A stretch of 64,000 nt of DNA from Pseudidiomarina aquimaris. GTDB taxonomy: Bacteria > Pseudomonadota > Gammaproteobacteria > Enterobacterales > Alteromonadaceae. The notes under the pieces are model-generated. The model ran no database searches, was not told where the DNA came from, and saw nothing but the letters and a program-made list of their open reading frames with translations. The stretch is taken from positions 1 through 64,000 of the forward strand of contig NZ_PIPT01000004.1 in the NCBI RefSeq assembly GCF_003987395.1. Direction: 5' to 3'. Of the stretch, positions 1 through 9,729 are shown piece by piece; position 1 is the first letter of the stretch, and every line of letters starts with the position of its first letter. A program made the position numbers and the translations under genes.

Positions 1-112
1 CCGTCCGCCGCTCGTCAGCAAAGAAGCAAGCTTCTCTCTGTTACCGCTCGACTTGCATGTGTTAGGCCTGCCGCCAGCGTTCAATCTGAGCCATGATCAA
101 ACTCTTCAGTTT
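1..112 (-). rRNA. rrs: 16S ribosomal RNA, 5' end (partial)
   Basis: Read on the minus strand, the segment starts with AAACTGAAGAGTTTGATC and runs through the universal 27F-type stretch (ATGGCTCAG, then GAACGCTGGCGGCAGGCCTA) into the first variable region. This is the 5' end of a bacterial 16S rRNA. The mature end is set at 112 by analogy with the AAAUUGAAGAG start in E. coli. The rest of the gene, and presumably the 23S and 5S genes, lie left of the window. The first helices look gammaproteobacterial. Confidence 0.97.
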
Positions 113-283
113 AAAAGTTTAATCGACTCATTGAATTTCATGACTTAAGCTTTATTTTGTTAAGCACTTCGTTCAATCAGTCAGGTGTATCCCATTCGTT
201 AAACGAAAGGAGATACTTGTTGCATCCGAAGATGCTTCTCTGCCTGAATCCGGTAAGTGCCCACACAGTTTGCTTGGCTTGAT

Positions 284-299
284 ATATTGTTAAAGAACG
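284..299 (-). promoter_or_regulatory. rrn leader boxA antitermination element
   Basis: On the minus strand the leader reads CGTTCTTTAACAATAT, matching the gammaproteobacterial boxA core (GCTCTTTAACA) where NusB/NusE load to make rRNA transcription resistant to termination. It lies about 20-35 nt after the predicted P2 start and about 170 nt before the mature 16S end. The rest of the leader, 113-283, holds no gene and should contain the RNase III processing stem, which cannot be completed here because its 3' half is outside the window. Confidence 0.8.
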
Positions 300-325
300 T
301 TTCGCTTCGTTGAGCGAGGCCGCGT

Positions 326-353
326 ATTCTACATGGCCTTAGTTTTCTGTCAA
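326..353 (-). promoter_or_regulatory. rRNA operon promoter P2 (sigma-70)
   Basis: On the minus strand TTGACA (348-353) is followed by a 16-bp spacer and TAGAAT (326-331). The discriminator after the -10 box is GC-rich (ACGCGGCC), as expected for a promoter under stringent (ppGpp) and growth-rate control. An A/T-rich tract (AAAAAATTATG) sits just upstream of the -35 box where an UP element would be. The predicted start is near 318-320. Confidence 0.8.
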
Positions 354-429
354 GCCTTTCGGCATAATTTTTTCTGACTGAAAACTTATGCTTTTGGCGG
401 CTTCGTTGCCTGCCTCAAGCGTGGAGCGC

Positions 430-457
430 ATTTTAGAGATTTAACTTAGAAGGTCAA
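430..457 (-). promoter_or_regulatory. rRNA operon promoter P1 (sigma-70)
   Basis: A second promoter about 100 bp upstream of P2 reads, on the minus strand, TTGACC (452-457), a 16-bp spacer, and TAAAAT (430-435), followed by a GC-rich discriminator (GCGCTCC). Tandem P1/P2 promoters are the classic rrn arrangement. No Fis site was assigned, since Fis sites are too degenerate to call by eye. Confidence 0.7.
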
Positions 458-520
458 GCGCCTTTTTGCAGTTTTTGCGTGTTTTTTTGCTGACTGCTGA
501 AATACTGCACAAAGCGCATA

Positions 521-548
521 AAAAAAGCTCGCGCGAGGCGAGCTTTTT
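521..548 (-). terminator. Rho-independent terminator after the subtilase gene
   Basis: An inverted repeat (arms about 522-532 and 538-548, core GCTCGC/GCGAGC) is flanked by A on one side and T on the other. Read on the minus strand it is a GC-rich hairpin followed by a T-run, 26 nt past the protease stop codon. It insulates the protease gene from the rrn promoters and may work in both directions. Confidence 0.85.
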
Positions 549-573
549 AACAAAACAACCTATATTTCGGTGA

Positions 574-2184
574 TTATTTCTTCGGGCCGCCTTTGCCGCC
601 ACCTTTACCACCGCCATTACCACCGGTGTCACCACCTGTATCGCCACCAGTATCACCACCGGCGCCAGCACAACCATTTGCAGTTATGTAATCAACTGCC
701 GCTTTGGTTTGCACTAAACCGTGGCCATACGCATTATCGCGACCAGCTGCACCTAAGTCTTTAGCTGTTGCTTGCAATGCCGCTCGGATCTGGTCATTCG
801 TACAACTGGTATGTTGCGACCATACTAACGCAGCCACACCGGCAACATGAGGTGTCGCCATTGAGGTACCATCGAAGAATGCCCAGTCACTATCGATCAC
901 GCTTACTGTAGCTGAGCTACCTAGTTGCGACATCAATGCTGCTCCATCAGTATCGGAAACACCTACTGCAGGGATTGATGCGGAATATTCTCCTAAAGTG
1001 CCCAATAAAGGACCTGGCTCATTGTTATATACAATCGCAGCAGCACCCCCGCCGGCTTCGCACGCCTGTACTTTTTCAGCAAATGAAATAGCACCGCGCT
1101 CGATTAAGCATACTGCACCACTTGCGCCAGCACATGCCGAGTCGCCAATACCACAATCGACAAGTCCCCCGGTGGCCTCAGCGCGAGCCGAGCCATCCAT
1201 ACCGTTAGCATCGTATCCGTTGCTACCAACAGTGACCGCTACCTTTTCACCTGTACCGCGCGGCACAGACGAAAGAACTGCAACACCTGGACCCGCGAGC
1301 TCTACTTGATCTGTTTGCTGAGAAAACGCGGCAATGGTCTCGGTGCTATCTACAGCAGCAACAGAAACAACAGAGTCATAAGAAGCTGGGTAAGAGTGGC
1401 GCGTATTACCGTCGTTACCTGCAGCAGCGATGCTCAAAACACCTGCACTATTCAGTTGTGCGAAGCCACGTTCTTCTGTGCGGTTTGCACGGCTACCGCC
1501 CAAGCTCATGTTGATCACTTGTGCGCCTTCAGCTGCACATTCATCAGCAGCTGCGATTAATGAAGAAGAGTACGACCAGCCACTTGCGCTGAATACTTTA
1601 ACGATATGTAGGTTCACATTGCCGTTCGGCAATACGCCGACCACACCATCACCATTTGCTAATGCTGCGATGGTTCCCGCTACGTGAGTTCCGTGGCCGT
1701 TCTCGTCGGTATACCAATTACCAGAGCCGCTATTAAAGCGTCCGGTGACGCCGTTCGTCGGCAAATCTGGGTGACCTAAATCATAACCAGAATCAATAAT
1801 ACAAACTTTTACTGCACCGGCGCCAGCATCGCTGACGAGGTCGGCTTGCACTTGCGTAATACCATAAGGCGTGCCCGGTTCGTACTGTGAACTCAGGAGA
1901 TAACGCTTGCTATCTTCTTCCACCAACACAATATTCGGGTTATTACGTAGACCATTAAGCGCTGCGCTTGGCACTGAAACGGCCATCGCGTCGAGCTTGC
2001 TTAACTCTACATGTTTATTACCACCGGCGCGCTGCACAGCTTTTTCCACGTGTGCTTGGCTACCTGGTTTAAACTGGATGATAACGCGTTCCTTATCGTT
2101 ACCGGCATGAACTACCGCACTGCTTACGGCGAGCGCTAAAGCTGCAACGGCAAAGCCGCCACGCTTGGCAAAGTGCTTAGACAT
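574..2184 (-). CDS. Secreted subtilisin-family (S8) serine protease with PA insert
   Basis: This is an extracellular subtilase of 536 residues. Numbered from the chosen start, a signal peptide ends near residue 27 (AVVHA), followed by an inhibitor I9-type propeptide (about 30-95) and the S8 catalytic domain with Asp131 (IIDSG), His164 (GHGTHVAG), oxyanion Asn257 (AAGN) and Ser441 (GTSMATPHVAG). A PA (protease-associated) domain of about 120 residues is inserted between Asn257 and Ser441. The tail is low complexity: GGDT repeats, then a GGGK repeat and a lysine end. A GTG codon at 2193 is in frame, but AAGG lies 8 nt before ATG 2184, which is therefore preferred. It probably provides extracellular peptides as nutrients. 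Confidence 0.93.
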   Translation of the reverse strand: MSKHFAKRGGFAVAALALAVSSAVVHAGNDKERVIIQFKPGSQAHVEKAVQRAGGNKHVELSKLDAMAVSVPSAALNGLRNNPNIVLVEEDSKRYLLSSQYEPGTPYGITQVQADLVSDAGAGAVKVCIIDSGYDLGHPDLPTNGVTGRFNSGSGNWYTDENGHGTHVAGTIAALANGDGVVGVLPNGNVNLHIVKVFSASGWSYSSSLIAAADECAAEGAQVINMSLGGSRANRTEERGFAQLNSAGVLSIAAAGNDGNTRHSYPASYDSVVSVAAVDSTETIAAFSQQTDQVELAGPGVAVLSSVPRGTGEKVAVTVGSNGYDANGMDGSARAEATGGLVDCGIGDSACAGASGAVCLIERGAISFAEKVQACEAGGGAAAIVYNNEPGPLLGTLGEYSASIPAVGVSDTDGAALMSQLGSSATVSVIDSDWAFFDGTSMATPHVAGVAALVWSQHTSCTNDQIRAALQATAKDLGAAGRDNAYGHGLVQTKAAVDYITANGCAGAGGDTGGDTGGDTGGNGGGKGGGKGGPKK

Positions 2185-2261
2185 GTGTGTCACCTTATTA
2201 TTGTTGTTTAACTACTTTGTTGTTCATCGCTCTTTATTGTTTTTTCATCGAGCGAAGAAAC

Positions 2262-2290
2262 AATATGAAACACTTTAGGTGGTTAATCAA
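2262..2290 (-). promoter_or_regulatory. Putative sigma-70 promoter of the subtilase gene
   Basis: On the minus strand TTGATT (2285-2290), a 17-bp spacer and CATATT (2262-2267) lie about 80 bp upstream of the protease start, in the gap before the divergent trmA. The -35 box is good and the -10 weak. It was found by eye only. Confidence 0.4.
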
Positions 2291-2395
2291 TGTTCATATG
2301 CAAGGATTTTGTAAAGATGACGAATAAGCAACGCGCTGGACATTTACCGGCGAGTAATTACAATTCGCAGCTCATTTAAGAATCTCGAGGTCTTC

Positions 2396-3499
2396 ATGAC
2401 ACATTTAGCAGTACAACCTGAACTCTACCAACAACAGCTCGATGAAAAAGCCGCCCGTTTAGGCGCAATGCTTGAGCCGTTTTGCCAAGAGCCGCTCAGT
2501 GTGTATGCCTCACCAGCCAAGTTTTATCGGATGCGTGCCGAATTTCGTGTCTGGCATGAGGGCGATGACCTCTACTACATCATGTTTGATCCCGAGACAC
2601 GTGAAAAACTGCGTATGGATGATTTCCCAGCTGGCAGTCAATTGATCAACCAATTGATGCCAGCCCTACTGGACTCCATTCGGTCTCGCCCCACTCTGCG
2701 GCAAAAGCTATTTCAAGTTGAGTTCCTGACTACCACGAGTGGTCAAGCGCTGATCAGCTTAATCTACCATCGGCAGCTTGACGAAGCCTGGCAACAAGCG
2801 GCTGAGCAATTACGCGAAACGCTTAGCCAATTTGCTGAGATTCAACTCATCGGCCGCGCGCGAAAACAAAAACTTGTGCTCGAGCAAGATTGGGTGGTTG
2901 AACAACTCTCAATTGCTGGACGCGATTATCAGTTTCAGCAAATCGAAAATAGTTTTACGCAGCCAAACGCAGCGGTGAATATTCACATGGTGGAATGGGC
3001 ATTAGCGGCGACGGCTGAAACCGATCATGATTTGCTCGAACTCTATTGCGGTAACGGCAACTTCAGCTTGCCACTTGCTCGTAACTTTAACCGTGTATTG
3101 GCGACAGAAATCAGCAAAACCAGTGTCGCTTCAGCACGTTTCAACAGTGAACTAAACGGTATTGATAATGTGACCGTCGTGCGCATGTCGGCTGAAGATT
3201 TCAGCGCAGTGATGCAAGGGGAAAAGGAATCACGTCGTGCGGCGGAAGCACAATTGGAGCGGTTCAACTGTCAGACGGTCTTAGTCGATCCGCCACGTGC
3301 AGGTCTTGATGATGACACTTTGGAATTAGTGCGGCAGTATCCACGAATTATTTATATTTCGTGCAACCCAGAAACCTTGGTGCAGAACCTTGAAAAACTG
3401 AAGACCACGCATCGGGTTGTGAAGCGGGCACTCTTTGATCAATTCCCTTACACCCATCATATGGAAGCGGGTGTGGTCTTAGAACGACGGACGGATTAA
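2396..3499 (+). CDS. trmA: tRNA (uracil-5-)-methyltransferase TrmA
   Basis: TrmA makes 5-methyluridine at position 54 of the tRNA T-loop with S-adenosylmethionine. At 367 residues it is full length for the family. Visible motifs are the SAM loop LELYCGNGNFSLPLA, the VLVDPPRAGLD segment, the catalytic cysteine in YISCNPETL, and the general-base region HHMEAGVVLERR at the end. There is no N-terminal TRAM domain or [4Fe-4S] cysteine set, which separates TrmA from RlmD/RlmC. It overlaps the convergent MerC-like gene by 4 bases at the stop codons. Confidence 0.95.
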   Translation: MTHLAVQPELYQQQLDEKAARLGAMLEPFCQEPLSVYASPAKFYRMRAEFRVWHEGDDLYYIMFDPETREKLRMDDFPAGSQLINQLMPALLDSIRSRPTLRQKLFQVEFLTTTSGQALISLIYHRQLDEAWQQAAEQLRETLSQFAEIQLIGRARKQKLVLEQDWVVEQLSIAGRDYQFQQIENSFTQPNAAVNIHMVEWALAATAETDHDLLELYCGNGNFSLPLARNFNRVLATEISKTSVASARFNSELNGIDNVTVVRMSAEDFSAVMQGEKESRRAAEAQLERFNCQTVLVDPPRAGLDDDTLELVRQYPRIIYISCNPETLVQNLEKLKTTHRVVKRALFDQFPYTHHMEAGVVLERRTD

Positions 3500-3882
3500 G
3501 AGGTCGCTTTCGCTACCAGCACATCAGCAGCACGGGTGAGCCGCAAGTTCACCCAGTGAGCCGCAACAATCAAGCTGGCACCCAATAGAATAATGGCTGG
3601 CTCGCCCATCTCACCAAGACTATCTTTGTGCCAGTAAATCACGCCACCAGCAAACAACAGCAATAATGGATAGAAGCGTAAATGTTTACGCATGCCAATC
3701 ATCAAGGCAACAAAGCCAACGATAAGACTGATACTCAAAATAGTACGTTCTAAAAGCTCTTCACCGATAAATGACAAGCCAATCAGCGACAACATAGGCA
3801 AGATCACAGGCAACAACAAGCAGTGCAACGCACACAAAGTGGTTACCCAAATTCCTGTCTTGTCCAGAGAACGCTGTGTCAT
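3496..3882 (-). CDS. MerC-family small membrane protein, predicted Zur-controlled
   Basis: This 128-residue inner-membrane protein has about four hydrophobic segments and a CALHC motif at about residues 17-21, typical of the MerC domain family. MerC in mercury operons carries Hg(II) inward. No mer operon genes lie nearby, so mercury transport is not supported. A near-perfect Zur-type palindrome 40 bp upstream suggests zinc homeostasis instead. The start ATG is at 3882, and the 3' end overlaps trmA by 4 bases. Membrane topology and the family call are secure from the sequence; the transported metal is inference. Confidence 0.7.
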   Translation of the reverse strand: MTQRSLDKTGIWVTTLCALHCLLLPVILPMLSLIGLSFIGEELLERTILSISLIVGFVALMIGMRKHLRFYPLLLLFAGGVIYWHKDSLGEMGEPAIILLGASLIVAAHWVNLRLTRAADVLVAKATS

Positions 3883-3921
3883 ATGCCCAACTGCCTATCT
3901 TGAAAACTACAATCTCGAAGT

Positions 3922-3936
3922 TGTTATATTATAACA
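3922..3936. promoter_or_regulatory. Zur-type operator palindrome
   Basis: The sequence TGTTATATTATAACA is a perfect 7-1-7 inverted repeat, matching the centre of the enterobacterial Zur box (GTTATANTATAAC). It sits between the epmA stop (3959) and the MerC-like start (3882), 40 bp upstream of that ATG, so it can only control the MerC-like gene among adjacent starts. A Fur box would read GATAATGATAATCATTATC and does not fit. Confidence 0.75.
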
Positions 3937-3958
3937 TCACGATTGCGATCAGCAAGTG

Positions 3959-4924
3959 CTACGCTCGATCAATAGCAAAAGGAAGGACTTCGGAGATATG
4001 TTGCTTCTGCAGGGCAATCATTAAGAGGCGATCGAAACCTAATGCGATTCCCGAACAATTTGGCATGCCGTACTCGAGCGCCTCAAGTAAACGTTGATCG
4101 CCCGTACGAGGCGGCTTGCCGAGCGCACTTCTGCGCTCGTTATCAGCATGAAAACGTTGCGCTTGTTGTTGCGCATCGGTGAGCTCTTGATAACCGTTAG
4201 CTAGTTCGAGTCCCCCGTAGAAAACCTCAAATCTCAGAGCCACGCGTTCATCATTGCTATCAAGTTGGGCTAGTGCGGCTTGCGATGCTGGATAGTGGGT
4301 TATCGCCCAAGGTGTCTTTGGATCGAGTTGCGGCTCGATGACAAATGCCATCGCGCCATCGAGCAGAATATCTAGCTCACTTTCGGCTAACGCCCAATCA
4401 CGCAATTCACTGTGCTCCGCAAGAGCTGACTGAAGCGACTCGAATGCATCACTTGCAAGGGGATCAACACCTAACAGTTTTCCGAATAGTTGCTGGTAGG
4501 TTACCTGCTGTAGCGGCGGAGCTTGCACTGTTTTCTGTAAAAGCGCGCCAACCTCAGCAATCAAGTCCTGCATCGCAAACCCAACACGGTACCATTCAAG
4601 CATGGTGAACTCAGGGTTGTGCCGCGCACTTTGCTCGTCAGCTCGGAATACCTTGCCCAGCTGGTAAATACAGCCACTGCCTGCTGCCAACAGACGCTTC
4701 ATGGCATACTCAGGTGAGGTTTGTAGATAGTAAGTGGTGCCGAATAATTCTGTTGTTAGATTGTCGAGGTGGGGATCGGTGACACCGCATTGCCCAAGCA
4801 ATGGGGTGTCGACCTCTAAGACATTTCGTGCAGCAAAAAACGCACGAATTTCAGCTAACAAAGCAGCACGCGTCTTGAGCGTATCGAGGCGGGCCGATGG
4901 CTGCCAATTCAAAAAGTGCTGCAT
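3959..4924 (-). CDS. epmA: EF-P--(R)-beta-lysine ligase EpmA (PoxA/GenX)
   Basis: EpmA is a truncated class II lysyl-tRNA synthetase paralogue that attaches (R)-beta-lysine to Lys34 of EF-P. At 321 residues it is of normal length. It lacks the N-terminal anticodon-binding domain and has class II motif 2 (FRADEQSARHNPEFTMLEWY) and motif 3 (GIALGFDRLLM). It lies 13 bp downstream of efp on the same strand, with epmB divergent on the other side of efp, so the whole modification system is together. Confidence 0.95.
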   Translation of the reverse strand: MQHFLNWQPSARLDTLKTRAALLAEIRAFFAARNVLEVDTPLLGQCGVTDPHLDNLTTELFGTTYYLQTSPEYAMKRLLAAGSGCIYQLGKVFRADEQSARHNPEFTMLEWYRVGFAMQDLIAEVGALLQKTVQAPPLQQVTYQQLFGKLLGVDPLASDAFESLQSALAEHSELRDWALAESELDILLDGAMAFVIEPQLDPKTPWAITHYPASQAALAQLDSNDERVALRFEVFYGGLELANGYQELTDAQQQAQRFHADNERRSALGKPPRTGDQRLLEALEYGMPNCSGIALGFDRLLMIALQKQHISEVLPFAIDRA

Positions 4925-4937
4925 TGTCTAGATTTGC

Positions 4938-5507
4938 TTACTTCTGTACCCGTGAAACGTATTCGCCGGTACGCGTATCAACTTTGATAACCTCGCCGAT
5001 CTGTACGAACAACGGCACGCGCACCACTGCACCAGTGATCAGCGTAGCCGGTTTACCACCGGTGCCAGCTGTATCACCTTTCAGGCCAGGATCGGTTTCT
5101 GTGATCTCCAATTCAACGAAGTTAGGCGGTGTTACCGCAATCGGGTTGCCATTCCAAAGAGTCAAAGTACACACGTCCTGCTCAACTAACCATTTCGTCG
5201 CGTCACCAACAGCTTTTTCATCTGCTGCAATTTGCTCAAAAGTATCGTTGTTCATGAAGTGCCAAAATTCACCGTCGTTGTACAAGTAAGCTAAATCGAC
5301 ATCGATCACGTCAGCCCCTTCAACACTGTCACCGGACTTAAAGGTCTTCTCAACCACTTTGCCACTGATCAGTTTACGGATTTTAACGCGGTTAAAAGCC
5401 TGACCTTTACCCGGTTTAACCATCTCATTCTCAACAATGGCGCAAGGCTCGCCATCTTGCATAATTTTCAAACCAGCCTTGAATTCATTTGTACTGTAGT
5501 TCGCCAT
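4938..5507 (-). CDS. efp: Elongation factor P
   Basis: EF-P relieves ribosomes stalled at consecutive prolines. From ATG 5507 ([12 protein letters not shown]) the protein has 189 residues, the usual length, with an N-terminal KOW-like domain and two OB folds. The modified residue is Lys34 in VKPGKGQAF, the lysine-type loop recognised by EpmA. A longer in-frame reading to 5549 adds 14 residues not seen in the family and is rejected. The gene precedes epmA and is divergent from epmB. Confidence 0.96.
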   Translation of the reverse strand: MANYSTNEFKAGLKIMQDGEPCAIVENEMVKPGKGQAFNRVKIRKLISGKVVEKTFKSGDSVEGADVIDVDLAYLYNDGEFWHFMNNDTFEQIAADEKAVGDATKWLVEQDVCTLTLWNGNPIAVTPPNFVELEITETDPGLKGDTAGTGGKPATLITGAVVRVPLFVQIGEVIKVDTRTGEYVSRVQK

Positions 5508-5644
5508 AGAGTCCTCATCATCAAACAGGTTTAGCGATTTCGGCGGCAATAATAAACGAAATACGGGAAATTTTCAGGTAAAAATGATTTTCAGGTAAAC
5601 TAATGCGTTCTAAGTGAACCCTCAGCAACCGTTAGCGAGCAAGT

Positions 5645-6658
5645 GTGTCGAAAGCAGAAGTGATTTCCGTCCGCCCAGCGTGGCAACAAGAACTGGCCCA
5701 AGCGATTCGCAGCCCTATTGAACTTGGCGAGCGCCTTGGCCTACCCGAAAGTTGGGTGAATGCGCACAGCCGTGCGCGTGAGCTTTTCCCACTGATGGTT
5801 ACACGTCACTTTGTCGGTCTCATGGAAAAAGGAAATATTGCTGACCCGCTGCTACGCCAAGTGATGCCCTCCAACGAGGAGTACCTTGAGCAGGAAGACT
5901 TTGTTACTGACCCTCTTGTTGAACAAGACAATACGACTCCCGGCCTACTGCATAAGTATCACTCGCGGGTGCTCGTTATCTTGCGCGGTGGCTGCGCTAT
6001 TAACTGTCGCTACTGCTTTCGCCGACATTTCCCTTATTCCGAACACCACTTTGGGCGACAGCAGCGCAGCGAACTACTGGCTTATATTCAAGCAGACACG
6101 AATATTAATGAAGTGATCCTGAGTGGTGGTGATCCGTTACTGGCGACTGATACCCAGTTAAGTCAGCTATTAACTGAACTCGAATCGTTGCCGCAACTAA
6201 AACGTATACGGATCCACTCGCGGCTTCCGGTCGTACTGCCCGAACGCTTAACCCCAGCGCTTGCGAAGCGTCTCGGCGACAGCCGCTTACAAGCGATTTT
6301 GGTGTTGCACGCAAACCATCCGCGTGAAATCGCAGCAGAATTACAGCAAGCACTGGTTGCATGGGCGCAAGCGGGGGTGACGCTGTTCAACCAAAGCGTA
6401 TTACTGCGTGGAGTCAACGATAACGCCCAAGTATTGGCCGCGTTAAGTGAAGAACTATTTGCCGCAAAGGTCTTGCCTTACTATCTACATCAGCTCGACA
6501 AAGTAAAAGGCGCCAGCCACTTTGCTGTGACTGACGCCGAGGCATTAACTATTGGTGAGCAGCTTCGAGCTCTATTGCCGGGCTTCTTAGTGCCGCGGCT
6601 GGTGCGCGAGGTAGCTGGTGAACCCAGCAAAACTCCGCTCGAGCTTACGCTGAAATAG
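5645..6658 (+). CDS. epmB: L-lysine 2,3-aminomutase EpmB (radical SAM)
   Basis: EpmB converts L-lysine to (R)-beta-lysine, the substrate EpmA puts on EF-P. The 337-residue protein has the radical-SAM cluster motif CAINCRYCFRR (CxxxCxxC) and the SGGDPLL segment of the aminomutase family. The C-terminus carries the PLP-lysine region (HQLDKVKGASHF). It starts with GTG at 5645 and is divergent from efp with a 137-bp shared intergenic region. Confidence 0.95.
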   Translation: MSKAEVISVRPAWQQELAQAIRSPIELGERLGLPESWVNAHSRARELFPLMVTRHFVGLMEKGNIADPLLRQVMPSNEEYLEQEDFVTDPLVEQDNTTPGLLHKYHSRVLVILRGGCAINCRYCFRRHFPYSEHHFGRQQRSELLAYIQADTNINEVILSGGDPLLATDTQLSQLLTELESLPQLKRIRIHSRLPVVLPERLTPALAKRLGDSRLQAILVLHANHPREIAAELQQALVAWAQAGVTLFNQSVLLRGVNDNAQVLAALSEELFAAKVLPYYLHQLDKVKGASHFAVTDAEALTIGEQLRALLPGFLVPRLVREVAGEPSKTPLELTLK

Positions 6659-6662
6659 GCTG

Positions 6663-7181
6663 TTAGTTCGATGACGCCTTAAATTGTTCATCAAACCAAC
6701 GGTCCATCAGGCGCTTTTCATAAAAGAGTGTGTCTCGACCGCTGCGCAATGCAGTGCGCATAGTACCTGAACGTGAGCCGAGATCTTTCAGGCGCACGTC
6801 CGCATCTTCAGCGAGCACCCTGCCGCTTGCATCAGTGTATGTGAAAGCGAAACTCATCGCCGGATACGAAATTTCATCCAGCACTCGCATGTGGCTCGCA
6901 GCCGATGCTCCATAGGTTGGCTCGACACGGCCGGCGATATCTAAGTCGGTCATGGTCACTGTCAATTTATGATCTTCTGGCAGCTTCGCACCGAGCTCTT
7001 TCCAATGTGCAGTTAAACCATCCATGATTTGTTTCTCGAAACTGCTTTGAACAGCATTCACAGCTTCGATATCACGGTAACTTTCGACATCTTTCCATTC
7101 GACTTTAACTTCTGCAGCCAATGCGTTTGCGGAAAAAAGTGTTGCGGCGATTGCTGCGGTTAAAATAGTGATGTTTTTCAT
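6663..7181 (-). CDS. DUF3016-family exported protein
   Basis: This 172-residue protein has a clear Sec signal peptide (cleavage after about residue 22, SANALA) and resembles DUF3016 proteins common in Alteromonadales. Their function is unknown. The mature part is soluble and charged, with no lipobox or membrane segment. ATG 7181 is chosen because a strong AGGAGG lies 6-7 nt before it; the upstream in-frame ATG at 7223 would bury the signal peptide. It is convergent with epmB and separated from groEL by a hairpin. Confidence 0.7.
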   Translation of the reverse strand: MKNITILTAAIAATLFSANALAAEVKVEWKDVESYRDIEAVNAVQSSFEKQIMDGLTAHWKELGAKLPEDHKLTVTMTDLDIAGRVEPTYGASAASHMRVLDEISYPAMSFAFTYTDASGRVLAEDADVRLKDLGSRSGTMRTALRSGRDTLFYEKRLMDRWFDEQFKASSN

Positions 7182-7245
7182 AGTCCACCTCCTTTGGTAG
7201 CTTTGTCTATAGGACGGTCTCACGCCAAAGAATGTGACATAGAAA

Positions 7246-7271
7246 AACGGCCACTTGCGAAAGTGGCCGTT
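7246..7271 (-). terminator. Rho-independent terminator of groESL
   Basis: Arms AACGGCCACTT (7246-7256) and AAGTGGCCGTT (7261-7271) pair perfectly around a 4-nt loop, followed on the minus strand by TTTC. It lies 28 bp past the groEL stop codon and separates it from the DUF3016 gene. Confidence 0.85.
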
Positions 7272-7298
7272 CGTACTTCGACATTCAGTCGTGGGGGC

Positions 7299-8960
<1,662 letters not shown>

Positions 8961-8970
8961 CTAGCTGAAA

Positions 8971-9264
8971 TTAACCTTCAACGATCGCGAGAATGTCTGA
9001 CTCGCTCATGATCAAGTATTCTTCACCATCGATTTTCTCGGTCTTAACGCCGTAGCCTTCGCTGAACAAGACCTTGTCGCCAACTTTGACGTCGAGTGCT
9101 TTGACTTCACCGTTGTCTAAGATACGGCCGTTACCGACTGCAACGACTTCGCCACGGGTCGACTTTTCTGCTGCCGATCCAGTTAGCACGATGCCGCCCG
9201 CAGATTTGGTTTCTGCTTCAGAACGCTTAATGATCACACGATCATGTAAAGGACGAAGTTTCAT
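8971..9264 (-). CDS. groS: Co-chaperonin GroES (Hsp10)
   Basis: GroES caps the GroEL ring. The 97-residue sequence starts [14 protein letters not shown], contains the mobile-loop region ([16 protein letters not shown]) and ends SDILAIVEG, all typical. It is the first gene of the operon and lies 86 bp downstream of the heat-shock -10 box. Confidence 0.98.
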   Translation of the reverse strand: MKLRPLHDRVIIKRSEAETKSAGGIVLTGSAAEKSTRGEVVAVGNGRILDNGEVKALDVKVGDKVLFSEGYGVKTEKIDGEEYLIMSESDILAIVEG

Positions 9265-9349
9265 CTTTGATAACTCCTAAACCTAGTTGTGGTTGATAAC
9301 TTACCCTTGTGATTCCGCACGAGGGCTGTTAAAAAATGTTGTGCCACAG

Positions 9350-9377
9350 TTATGGGGTGCAAAATCCTGAACTCAAG
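9350..9377 (-). promoter_or_regulatory. Sigma-32 (RpoH) heat-shock promoter of groESL
   Basis: On the minus strand CTTGAG (9372-9377), a 14-bp spacer and CCCCATAA (9350-9357) match the RpoH consensus (CTTGAA, N13-15, CCCCATNT) with one -35 mismatch and a correct spacer. No CIRCE element (the inverted repeat used by HrcA) is seen in the leader, so control by RpoH alone is inferred. Confidence 0.85.
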
Positions 9378-9408
9378 GCTTTTCGAAAAAAAAATTTAAG
9401 GACTCACC

Positions 9409-9729
9409 ATGAGCGCTAGCTATCATTTAGTGTTTTGCAGCTGTCCCGATAAAAATACCGCAAAGGCCATTGCCGAAAAGGTTCTGCGTGCGCGCCTCGC
9501 TGCATGTGTTAACATTGGCGCACCTTCTACGTCGATGTATTGGTGGGACGATCACTTGCACAGCGACGAGGAAGTGATCCTGAATATTAAAACGACTACG
9601 CCACAACTCGAAGCGTTGTTTGAAATGGTGAAGGCAGCGCACCCTTATGATGTGGCTGAACTCATTGCTATGCCGATAGAGGCTGGTAGCGAAGCTTATT
9701 TGCAGTGGTTAACAGAGGTAACGTCTTAA
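9409..9729 (+). CDS. cutA: CutA1-family divalent-ion tolerance protein
   Basis: CutA is a small trimeric cytoplasmic protein linked to copper tolerance; its exact role remains unsettled. At 106 residues it has the family pattern: CSCPDKNTAKAIAEKVLRARLAACVN at the start, a WWDD segment, and HPYDVAELIAMP near the end. AAGGA precedes the ATG. Its stop overlaps the dsbD start (TAATG), so the two genes are translationally coupled, as in other gammaproteobacteria. Confidence 0.93.
   Translation: MSASYHLVFCSCPDKNTAKAIAEKVLRARLAACVNIGAPSTSMYWWDDHLHSDEEVILNIKTTTPQLEALFEMVKAAHPYDVAELIAMPIEAGSEAYLQWLTEVTS

Noticed and set aside
3496-3882. Mercury-resistance (mer) island
   Set aside because: Only a MerC-like protein is present. 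No merR, merT, merP or merA is near, and the upstream operator is of Zur type.
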